Positions 1 to 6,355 of a stretch of 38,924 nucleotides of DNA are shown here, in pieces. Position 1 is the first letter of the stretch; every line of letters starts with the position of its first letter. This DNA comes from Chryseobacterium sp. (GTDB lineage Bacteria > Bacteroidota > Bacteroidia > Flavobacteriales > Weeksellaceae), in NCBI GenBank assembly GCA_031277615.1, contig JAITMC010000039.1, positions 1 to 38,924 of the forward strand. Direction: 5' to 3'. The translations under genes were made by a program, and so were the position numbers. Below the pieces are notes generated by a model. That model had not been told where the DNA came from. It saw nothing but the letters and a program-made list of their open reading frames with translations, and did not search any database.

Positions 1-51
1 TAATTCAAGTACACCTAACTTGTTTTTGATGATCTTTTGTTGTGTTGTCAT
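1..51 (-). CDS. IS481-type transposase, N-terminus only (runs off window)
   Basis: Seventeen codons read leftward from ATG at 51 to the window edge, beginning MTTQQKIIKNKLGVLEL. From memory of the family this is the usual opening of IS481-type DDE transposases in Flavobacteriia, whose next part is a helix-turn-helix ahead of the catalytic domain. Only the tip is visible, so whether the gene is intact cannot be judged. It reads off the left edge. The alternative is a chromosomal gene with a coincidentally similar start. Confidence 0.65.
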   Translation of the reverse strand, partial: MTTQQKIIKNKLGVLEL

Positions 52-118
52 AATACTTAATCTGTTTTAAAGTTATTCAATTTGATTGTAACTGTCAGAT
101 AAAGTCGTGGCTATTACA
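1..118 (-). mobile_element. Insertion sequence end, probable IS481 family
   Basis: The bases upstream of the transposase start run out to a likely IS terminus. Read leftward from 118 the sequence begins TGTAATAGCCACGACTTTAT, and IS481-family ends characteristically start with TGT. The other end and any target duplication lie outside the window, so the boundary at 118 is an inference. The element abuts the terminator hairpin that begins at 121. Confidence 0.45.
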
Positions 119-120
119 AT

Positions 121-160
121 ATAAAACAGGCTGTCTCGCTTTTGAGACAGCCTGTTTTAT
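121..160 (-). terminator. Strong bidirectional intrinsic terminator
   Basis: A perfect 17-base inverted repeat (121-137 and 144-160) encloses a 6-base loop. The arms end in an A-rich or T-rich run, so it can act in both directions. It probably ends leftward transcripts from the 297-2742 genes and shields them from the IS on the other side. The core GAGACAG arm recurs in the tRNA terminator at 5923-5946. Confidence 0.8.
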
Positions 161-183
161 AACCTGTGTTATTTAGTTTTTTG

Positions 184-303
184 TCAGACCTCAAATTTCA
201 CAGCTTTATAACTGTCATTAAGGTTAAATTCGCTCACTCCTAAAGTCAACAAATCAGGGATTTTACTTTTACATGGTATAAAGAGGCCATATTCGGTTAA
301 AGT
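184..303 (-). pseudogene. Possible C-terminal gene fragment
   Basis: An open frame of 39 codons without a start codon ends at a TGA on the minus strand (184-186). Its last residues, GVSEFNLNDSYKAVKFEV, have ordinary protein composition. It lies between the beta-flower gene and the terminator next to the IS, so it may be the tail of a gene lost when the region was rearranged. The frame is not continuous with the 297-704 gene. No family is recognised and chance cannot be excluded. Confidence 0.25.
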
Positions 304-704
304 TTAAAGAAGAAAAATGCTACCGCAGCCCATTCTTTTTTCACACCGCTGGCATAGCCGATAGTACCGTGGCTGCTGTTTTCCACCGTTCCATTGTCTT
401 TGATATAACCAATCGTAGAATGGCTGCTGTTTTCTACGGTTCCGTCTTTTTTAACATATCCAACCGTAGAACCGCTTTTGTTTTCTATCGTTCCATCACT
501 TTTGATACGGCCAATCGTGCCATGGCTTTTATTTTCAATAGAGCCGTCACTTTTGATGTAACCCACGGTGGAGTGGCTACTGTTTTCTATCGTTCCGTCC
601 GATTTGATATAGCCTGCCGTGTTACGGCTTCCTGATTCTATAGTTTGGGCGCCTGCTAATGAAATGCCGGCTACGATAACCGCAAAAGTTAAGAGTTTTT
701 TCAT
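297..704 (-). CDS. Secreted 5-fold beta-flower repeat protein
   Basis: 135 residues. Residues 1-19 form a signal peptide ending AGA-Q. The rest is five tandem 17-residue units of the form (V/I)GYIKSDGTIENSSHST, preceded by a half unit and followed by a closing half unit and the tail AAVAFFFFKL. This matches my memory of the Bacteroidota 5-fold beta-flower family, in which each GYIKxDGTI-type unit makes one blade. Molecular function is unknown. Export to the periplasm or cell surface is inferred from the signal. The start is the only ATG that yields a signal peptide. The gene follows the 738-2159 gene after 33 bases and is probably cotranscribed. Confidence 0.85.
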   Translation of the reverse strand: MKKLLTFAVIVAGISLAGAQTIESGSRNTAGYIKSDGTIENSSHSTVGYIKSDGSIENKSHGTIGRIKSDGTIENKSGSTVGYVKKDGTVENSSHSTIGYIKDNGTVENSSHGTIGYASGVKKEWAAVAFFFFKL

Positions 705-737
705 AAGGTTATTTATTTTTAAGGTTAAGGTTTCAGG

Positions 738-2159
738 TTATGTACATTGGAAGAACTGTCTTACCAGCCGTGTCTTGGGTGAAAAATAGAGATAGTAAGT
801 TCCAAATACATCATCCGAATTCAGCTCTGCCACCAATTCCATTTTATCGTCATTTTCATCTTTAAATGCAGGCAAATCGTAATCGGTAACATACCTATCA
901 TTCCGAAACGGTTCTTCATACATCATCATATTCGATGCATCATGATCTGATTGGATTTCTTCTTCATTCTTTCTGCGCATCAATGTTGCCTGAGCCCAAC
1001 AAGGATCAGTACCGACGGTTAGTTTCAAATCAGTTCTTTTCCATTCTTTATCAGAAGACTCATCAATATTGAAAAAATAGACTGTTTTTTCCCCCATGAG
1101 TTCAAAATCTTCTTGCATTTCCATTTTGCATTCTTCAAGAAAATCGGGTGTAAAATCCCCCGGCATTTTGTCGTCAAAACGCAATAATTCATATTTATTG
1201 TTATCAGTGAGCCTGAAATCAATCGAGCTGTTGAAAATAGGGGTAATTACAAAATGAAAAACCAAACCTTCGTATTTTCTGCTGATGATTTCACCAGGAA
1301 AACTATATTTCGGTAAGATAATATTTTTATCGAAATAAGATCTGTCCGTCAGGACTTTTGACGGGTCAGTAAGTGCTTCAATGACATTTGTATAAGCATC
1401 CGGATCATCGGTTTCTGTAAAATCAATCTCATCTTGTTTTCTTTTCGGAAATTGCGAGAACTGACGTACAAGCTTTGTCTCCGGTGAATAAAAAAGATAA
1501 TGTGAACCCGGAAAATGGGCTGCATGTAAACGACATACAAACACTAAGGTATTTCCATGTTCATCTTTAAAAACAGGCAGATCATAATTGGTTGTATAGT
1601 TGAAGGCTTCATCGAATTTTTCATATTCGAGTTCCCCGGCTTCTCTAAGCTCTTCCAGTATTCTGTTCTCGTCGTCCGTAGTTTGTCGAAGATAGGTTCC
1701 AAAATGCCACTTCACTTTACCCGTAAGTAAACGAACATCCTGTTTATCATATTTATAATCAGTTTCGTCGTCTTTACAATAGGCCGAAGGTTCGTCAACC
1801 TGCTCGAAATGTACCTGCATGGCGCTGATACATTCGGCTATATACTCCGCTGTGAATTCCGAAACAGATTTCCCGTTAAAACCAAGTAATTCGTACTTAT
1901 TCTCATCAACCAAACGGAAATCAGTATATTCAAAAATTGTAGGGAACGCCATGAAATGGAATACCAAACCTTCCCATTCCTGTTTTGCAAGAATTCCGGG
2001 AACGGAAAATTCCGGAATTAAAATCTTTTGTTCTGTATATTTTTTGTCTTTTTCTACCAGAGTTTCTGTCGGATAACTCGTCAGCATTGTTCGGGACAAG
2101 CTTTGTGAATCGCCTGCCGGATCTACTTTTTTGTAGTTAGTTATTAGTCTTGGTTTCAT
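738..2159 (-). CDS. Uncharacterised protein with two tandem ~200-residue copies
   Basis: 473 residues, no signal peptide or membrane segment, so probably cytoplasmic. Residues about 40-235 and 270-473 are clearly copies of each other. Both carry an (E/Y)EGLVFHF block, a DFRL(V/T)D(E/N)NKYELL block, a later YDLP(V/A)FKDE block and an end block YLYFSP(E/K)T(K/R)LVRQF. I do not recognise the family. The shared aromatic and acidic blocks suggest a two-lobed fold made by gene duplication. It lies between a small membrane protein gene and the beta-flower gene on the same strand. Confidence 0.8.
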   Translation of the reverse strand: MKPRLITNYKKVDPAGDSQSLSRTMLTSYPTETLVEKDKKYTEQKILIPEFSVPGILAKQEWEGLVFHFMAFPTIFEYTDFRLVDENKYELLGFNGKSVSEFTAEYIAECISAMQVHFEQVDEPSAYCKDDETDYKYDKQDVRLLTGKVKWHFGTYLRQTTDDENRILEELREAGELEYEKFDEAFNYTTNYDLPVFKDEHGNTLVFVCRLHAAHFPGSHYLFYSPETKLVRQFSQFPKRKQDEIDFTETDDPDAYTNVIEALTDPSKVLTDRSYFDKNIILPKYSFPGEIISRKYEGLVFHFVITPIFNSSIDFRLTDNNKYELLRFDDKMPGDFTPDFLEECKMEMQEDFELMGEKTVYFFNIDESSDKEWKRTDLKLTVGTDPCWAQATLMRRKNEEEIQSDHDASNMMMYEEPFRNDRYVTDYDLPAFKDENDDKMELVAELNSDDVFGTYYLYFSPKTRLVRQFFQCT

Positions 2160-2301
2160 TAATTTTCTTGAGTTATATAAGATGTGGTTTATTCTTTATT
2201 TTTATGTTATTAATTTAATATTTACGTTAAGTTTTCTCCTTAACTTTACTTTCATCCTGCAAGGCTAAAAGTAATTTCAATTATATCTCTGAGCTTATCA
2301 A

Positions 2302-2742
2302 TTAGTCTAACCTAAAAAGGATGATATAGAATAACAACAGCAAGGCCAATACAAATGGGATTATAATGAGGAATTTTCCTTTTTGGGCTGCCTGTGTTTT
2401 CTGTCCCAAAGACATGGCTTCGTACTCCTGCAATGTCTGCTCAAAAAAGCATTTTCTGCCCATCATCACAAAAACGCACAGATAAAACAAACCAATCGAT
2501 AAGAGTCCCAATATACTGCCTAAGAATCTTCCCCTTCGCCCAAAAATACTCATGGCTTCAAATGCATCATCGGAAAGGCTGCCACTTAAAGATTCTAAAT
2601 TCCATAAGGTATAATCTATAATGAATAGAAGGGCTGTTCCGGCCAGTATCATAGAAGTTCCTTTTCTGGCAAGCGGTAGGTCTTTTCCCCTTACTTCAAG
2701 GTCAAACATATTGTACCACAATATTTTTTTCAGCAGGTTCAT
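2302..2742 (-). CDS. Small integral membrane protein, unknown
   Basis: 146 residues with three hydrophobic segments at about 29-47, 74-94 and 124-143. Between the second and third is a soluble charged loop containing EQTLQEYEAMSLGQKTQAAQ. No signal peptide, known domain or catalytic motif is seen. It is first in a leftward run with the genes at 738 and 297. Its start ATG at 2740-2742 follows an AT-rich leader. Confidence 0.7.
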   Translation of the reverse strand: MNLLKKILWYNMFDLEVRGKDLPLARKGTSMILAGTALLFIIDYTLWNLESLSGSLSDDAFEAMSIFGRRGRFLGSILGLLSIGLFYLCVFVMMGRKCFFEQTLQEYEAMSLGQKTQAAQKGKFLIIIPFVLALLLLFYIILFRLD

Positions 2743-3149
2743 TGTATTAGTTTTTAAGTTCGTTAGCAGGATTTAAATTTCCTTTAAATCGCCGAAAACG
2801 GAAGCGCAATATATCAATTAAAATTGAGCGGGGAAATATCCTTTTGTTTAAATACATATTCGTGCGGATATGAAGGATATTCGTTTTTTAAACAGTATTC
2901 ATAGAAATAAAAGAAATGGCTATGGGATAAAAGTGGGTGTAAAAATGCCCCTAAAACAGGGGATTAAAGTATTGTAAGCAGTACATTTTTCGAAAAATTT
3001 TGCAGAAGATTTAAATAAAATTGCTCAACGAGCACCACTTTAATGGTTATTAAAAAAAGAAATATTGAAAAGTATCTTTTATGGCCAATATCAACGAAAA
3101 TATTTATTATTTTTAGAAAATATCTGGCATTATTCAGTAAAGAAAAAAA
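2743..3149. other. Gene-free AT-rich stretch
   Basis: About 400 bases with no convincing reading frame; overlapping short frames on both strands are low-complexity AT-driven translations. One small dyad, CCCCT-aaaac-AGGGG, lies at 2948-2962 and is too weak to call a terminator. Composition becomes very AT-rich here and stays so to about 5900, which marks the left side of the accessory block. Confidence 0.6.
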
Positions 3150-3419
3150 ATGGATAGGAAAAAGTTTATTTCTAAAATTCAATCACATCAATCGTGTTAT
3201 TATATTTACAGTAAAAACGAACGAAACGAAAATACCGGCTTAATAAGTGTTTGGCTATATAAGGGCCTGATTATTTTAACCTGGGAAGAAAGTCCTTCAG
3301 GATCAATATATGATGAATCATCTTATACAAGGGATGAATTGCACAATTTTAACAGTTTTGAAGAGCTTGACACTTTTTTCAATGATAACAGTCTCTTTTA
3401 TTCTGATTTCAAATCTTAA
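3150..3419 (+). CDS. Small hypothetical protein
   Basis: 89 residues starting MDRKKFISKI, with no signal peptide or transmembrane segment. It is rich in aromatic and acidic residues, with a central ISVWLYKGLIILTWEES block and a C-terminal FNSFEELDTFFNDNS segment. The fold could be a small alpha/beta immunity-type or regulatory protein, but I recognise no family. It lies alone in the AT-rich accessory block, preceded by an A-rich sequence typical of Bacteroidota translation starts. Confidence 0.5.
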   Translation: MDRKKFISKIQSHQSCYYIYSKNERNENTGLISVWLYKGLIILTWEESPSGSIYDESSYTRDELHNFNSFEELDTFFNDNSLFYSDFKS

Positions 3420-3452
3420 TAAACATTAAAATAGAACATAGACAAATAAATT

Positions 3453-3618
3453 ATGAATGAAATATCATAGACGAAATTGATAATTTTACAATTAAAGAAT
3501 TAAGTCAATATATCTTCTGTTGAATCTAATGGATTGATTGAATTTTACAGGATATAATAAAAATGTCGAAAAATATAAGCTGACATCTAAAGGATTGGAA
3601 AAAATAACTCAAAAATAA
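3453..3618 (+). pseudogene. Frameshifted winged-helix-like gene remnant
   Basis: Three pieces in different frames together read like a small winged-helix protein. They are an ATG at 3453 with four codons, then DEIDNFTIKELSQYI, then after shifts GLIEF and NKNVEKYKLTSKGLEKITQK ending at TAA 3616-3618. The ending YKLTSKGLEKI resembles the wing and last helix of many small DNA-binding proteins. At least two frame changes and several stops break it. The assignment is an inference from short matches. Confidence 0.35.
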
Positions 3619-3637
3619 AGCCCCTTAATTGGGGCTT
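3618..3637 (-). terminator. Intrinsic terminator of the AbiC-like gene
   Basis: AAGCCCC (3618-3624), a 6-base loop and GGGGCTT (3631-3637) form a perfect 7-base stem, with AT-rich flanks on both sides. It ends just six bases before the stop codon of the 3643-4440 gene, so it is placed to terminate that leftward transcript. Confidence 0.7.
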
Positions 3638-3642
3638 GTTTG

Positions 3643-4440
3643 CTATATATTAAAATTAAAAGCACTCTTATTATACAATTTTTTATCTTCCGTAACCAAT
3701 TCATCGTTAACATACTCAAACAAGCAATACTGCTCAGCTAAATTTTTATAGCGTACATCATCCAAGAATAAAAAATGATAAAATAGCATTACTGTTTCAT
3801 ATTCTGACAATTGTGATTTTATAAGGTTGAAATATGTCTTTTTAAAATTTAATGCATCCTCACTTTTTAGGGATAATCTATCAACCAAATCAAGCAGAGC
3901 CTGAACTCCTCTAAAATAGTGCCCCAAAACATCCCAATTCAATTTGTATATTTTTTGATAAACAGATTTATCAAATTTTTTATCTATTGGTAATGCTTCT
4001 AAATATTCTTGGTATATTCTAGAAATTAATTGAACACCTTTTCTACTGTACTCTTCTGAATTGATTGACAATCCAGCTTGCACGCGTTTGGTATATTGTT
4101 TTTCTAAGGTATTTCTTGTTTCCCGGTGAAAATTCAATAGATTAAAAAATGTCCCTTCGAAATTTTGAATTTTTGCATCCTCCCTTTGATTATTAATATC
4201 TTGTCTTTGTAATAAAATTGTTATAATTAACCCCAAAAAAGAGAGACCAGTAAATAAGGAATTAGCAAATCCAAACATATCGCCAAATGTTCCTCTCTTA
4301 CTATCACTAGTCTTTAATCCAAATAGTAATGTAAGGCCAATTGTAACTATGATTACTGAGCATGATGCGATTATAATGTATTTGAAATTTATTTTAGAAT
4401 TGTAGAATGTTTTAAAATCCATATTATTAGTATTAAACAA
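3643..4440 (-). CDS. Putative phage abortive infection protein, AbiC-like
   Basis: 265 residues. Two transmembrane segments lie at about 20-42 and 58-78. They are followed by a helical cytoplasmic region that opens with NFEGTFFNLLNFHRE and ends with an ETVMLFYHFLF block. This architecture and the FEGTFFNLLNFHRE signature match the putative AbiC (putAbiC) family, linked by homology to lactococcal AbiC. Such proteins are thought to act at the membrane when a phage is sensed; the mechanism is not established. The gene lies 37 bases downstream of an unknown gene on the same strand, inside an AT-rich block next to a tRNA and a dead integrase, which supports horizontal acquisition. Confidence 0.75.
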   Translation of the reverse strand: MFNTNNMDFKTFYNSKINFKYIIIASCSVIIVTIGLTLLFGLKTSDSKRGTFGDMFGFANSLFTGLSFLGLIITILLQRQDINNQREDAKIQNFEGTFFNLLNFHRETRNTLEKQYTKRVQAGLSINSEEYSRKGVQLISRIYQEYLEALPIDKKFDKSVYQKIYKLNWDVLGHYFRGVQALLDLVDRLSLKSEDALNFKKTYFNLIKSQLSEYETVMLFYHFLFLDDVRYKNLAEQYCLFEYVNDELVTEDKKLYNKSAFNFNI

Positions 4441-4477
4441 ATATAATAAAATCCCCTATCAAAGAGAATATTATTAT

Positions 4478-5224
4478 TTAATTTAATAGGTCGGTACCGG
4501 CTTCAATTAATCCTTTTACTACGTTCTTAATTACTTCTTTCTTTCCTTCTGACCAAAACTCTTTCATAAATTTAATCCCTTGTTTTGCAATTTTTGCATA
4601 AATTTTTGAAATATGTTCTGCAATCCATTTTTGAGATCTAGTTGGCAGGCTTTCCCTAACTTCATTTATTTCTGCAATAATAGATTCAACCTCTTCCCTA
4701 TTATCATCATCAACCATCTCTATAAGTCTGGTGCTTACTTGCTCTAAAAGGTAGTCTAATTGTAAAATTTGAGTTGTCCTAAAAGGGCGCGTTTCAGCAT
4801 CTTCTTCAATAAATTCAAAGTTTGAAAAGAATTCGTTTTCATAGGATTCAAGTACTGGATCATCAAAGAATGATTTTACTTTCGAATAATTCTCTAAAGT
4901 TGTCACCCACATACTAAAATACTTTGGCAAATCATCACGATAAACCCTTATAGTCAACGATTTTACATCTCTCTCATCTTTTGGAGCATAGTTTATGGAA
5001 AATATCTCCCTACCATCTTTTGCAATTTCATAATTCTCAATAGTATAATAGAATTTTGAAGAAGGATCCTTGTCTTTTGCGTGAAGCAAACCCTTACCCG
5101 GATCCTCAATAGTGAATAGTTTTCCCTGTAAATCAACGAAAGGCTCTAAAGCCTTTAATACTGAAAGTGGCAAATTTTTCTTGGTCATAGCATATTTCAT
5201 TTCTTCCAAAAATAACATAACCAA
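4478..5224 (-). CDS. Uncharacterised protein, candidate partner of the AbiC-like protein
   Basis: 248 residues; a downstream start giving MKYAMTKKNL (residue 10) is also plausible. No signal peptide. The N-terminal half is mixed alpha/beta, with a GLLHAKDKDPSSKFYYTIENY stretch. Residues about 150-200 are acidic helices (EQVSTRLIEMVDDDNREEV). The C-terminus is a hydrophobic amphipathic helix ending VVKGLIEAGTDLLN that could touch a membrane or partner. I recognise no family. Position, strand and spacing suggest an operon with the AbiC-like gene and a shared defence role, which is inference only. Confidence 0.65.
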   Translation of the reverse strand: MVMLFLEEMKYAMTKKNLPLSVLKALEPFVDLQGKLFTIEDPGKGLLHAKDKDPSSKFYYTIENYEIAKDGREIFSINYAPKDERDVKSLTIRVYRDDLPKYFSMWVTTLENYSKVKSFFDDPVLESYENEFFSNFEFIEEDAETRPFRTTQILQLDYLLEQVSTRLIEMVDDDNREEVESIIAEINEVRESLPTRSQKWIAEHISKIYAKIAKQGIKFMKEFWSEGKKEVIKNVVKGLIEAGTDLLN

Positions 5225-5242
5225 ATATATCCCACAAATTTT

Positions 5243-5391
5243 TTAAAGATCTTTCGATTTTGTTTTTACTGGCATTTCTTTCTTAATCTCCTCTTGCATC
5301 TTTTCAACGTCCTTGATCCCGGCTTTCTCCATAGTTGCTTTTTGGCTGAATAGTGGCTGATTTCCGTTAATTAAGAAGGAAAGTGTGTTTT
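5243..5391 (-). pseudogene. C-terminal remnant of a larger gene
   Basis: An open frame of about 49 codons with no plausible start after the upstream stop reads FLINGNQPLFSQKATMEKAG, then GIKDVEKMQEEIKKEMP and a Lys-rich tail, ending at TAA (5243-5245). The composition is strongly protein-like and resembles the tail of a plasmid or conjugative-element protein, but I cannot name the family. It lies between the unknown gene at 4478 and the integrase remnant, so it fits a decayed mobile element. An internal ATG could in principle express a 29-residue peptide. Confidence 0.4.
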
Positions 5392-5399
5392 AGACTATA

Positions 5400-5880
5400 T
5401 ATGGCTTTGTTTATGTTTAATGGGCACTACTTTTTCTTTCCAAAACCTGTAAACATGATCACGATTCATGGGATTCTCTCCAGGTTGGTAGAAAAATGAA
5501 AATATATAATCATCTTCATATTGCATTTTCTAATTGCTCTTCCCAGAAAGGTAAGCATTTGGAACGATTGCTCTTTTTTCTCTTACATACAGTCCACCTT
5601 TTTTAATGTAATGGTAAATTTAGCCCTTTCAATGTTGACATCAGTTTTTTAAGTTCAAGAAGTTCAGGAACCCTACATCCCAACATAAAGAAAATCTGGA
5701 AGAAGTTGTAAAAGTGTGGATATTATTTTTAATTCCTCATCAGTAAATATTTCCTTCTTTTCTACCGCATGTTTCTGATTTTTATTCCTACACAGGGATT
5801 TACTTTTTCACAACCTTCATCCACAAGATCCGTGAACAATGATGATAGGTGTATTTTAATTTTGTTGAAGGTATAATTTA
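5400..5880 (-). pseudogene. Decayed tyrosine recombinase (integrase)
   Basis: Reading leftward from about 5880, successive fragments in shifting frames follow an integrase from N to C. First comes a core-binding piece (NKIKIHLSSLFTDLVDEG), then KKEIFTDEELKIISTLL. Next is GCRVPELLELK, which carries the catalytic Arg I block, then DVNIERAKFTITLKKGG, KRAIVPNAYL and FYQPGENPMNRDHVYRFW. At least four frame changes or stops interrupt it. The C-terminal HxxR and Tyr blocks are absent, so it cannot be active. It lies immediately beside tRNA-Arg, the usual place for an island integrase. Confidence 0.8.
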
Positions 5881-5916
5881 AACAGAAAAATTAAAGCTCC
5901 GAGCAAAAAATGTAAT

Positions 5917-5946
5917 AAAAAAGAGACTGCCTTTTGAGACAGTCTC
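5917..5946 (-). terminator. tRNA-Arg transcript terminator
   Basis: GAGACTG (5923-5929) and CAGTCTC (5940-5946) form a perfect 7-base stem. On the minus strand it is followed by a run of six T (5917-5922). It starts eight bases past the tRNA 3' end, so it terminates that transcript. Confidence 0.8.
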
Positions 5947-5953
5947 ATTAAAG

Positions 5954-6025
5954 TGACCGCAGAGGGATTCGAACCCCCACTGTCGGAGCCGAAATCCGAA
6001 GTTCTATCCATTAAACTATGCAGCC
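5954..6025 (-). tRNA. tRNA-Arg (anticodon TCG)
   Basis: The 72-base gene reads leftward from GGCTGCA at 6025 to TGCGGTC plus discriminator A at 5954. The acceptor stem pairs over seven positions with two G-T wobbles. The anticodon stem TCGGA/TCCGA encloses loop TTTCGGC, giving anticodon TCG, which reads CGN arginine codons. The T arm GGGGGTTCGAATCCCT has the standard TTCGAAT core. CCA is not encoded. A terminator follows directly, and a degraded integrase lies on its 3' side, so its 3' end is a likely island attachment site. No second copy of the tRNA end was found in the window. Confidence 0.95.
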
Positions 6026-6298
6026 TGATTCATGAGCAGCGATAAAGACTGAAACCAGCCTGTTGCTTATGATTTCGAGTGCGAAAATAATGATTTTTTT
6101 ACAATTTTTGCTAATTATAAAGACTTAATTCCAAAAAACCTTTTGCGCAAAACACAGTAAAGACCGGATACAACTGCTTTTACAAAAAGATCCAACAGGA
6201 CAAACCATTACCATTCAACCCATTATATAATTATAGCAATGATATAGCTAATACATAACTTTTGTTATTATCTTCAATAAATATTTTAAAGCATCAAC
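6026..6298. other. Gene-free stretch upstream of tRNA-Arg
   Basis: No reading frame is convincing. On the minus strand TATTTTCG (6082-6089) matches seven of eight positions of the Bacteroidota -7 box TAnnTTTG and could serve the tRNA with a leader of about 50 bases. A matching -33 TTTG at the right spacing is not evident, so this promoter is tentative. Confidence 0.35.
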
Positions 6299-6330
6299 AA
6301 AAAACCTTACATCCGGAAATGTAAGGTTTT
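6299..6330 (-). terminator. Terminator of the barrel/TPR operon
   Basis: AAAACCTTACAT (6301-6312) and ATGTAAGGTTTT (6319-6330) form a perfect 12-base inverted repeat with a 6-base loop. It lies 25 bases beyond the stop of the 6356-8125 gene, and the T-rich arm supports leftward termination. Confidence 0.8.
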
Positions 6331-6355
6331 ATCATATTTTAAAATCTTTAAAGCT

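Noticed and set aside
3043-3243. 66-codon frame overlapping the start of the 3150-3419 gene
   Set aside because: Lys/Ile/Phe-rich AT-driven translation that conflicts with the better-formed 89-residue frame.
5243-5880. Attachment-site repeat of the tRNA 3' end for the island
   Set aside because: I looked for a second copy of the GATTCGAACCC segment to the left of the tRNA and found none in the window; the other end may lie outside it or be lost.
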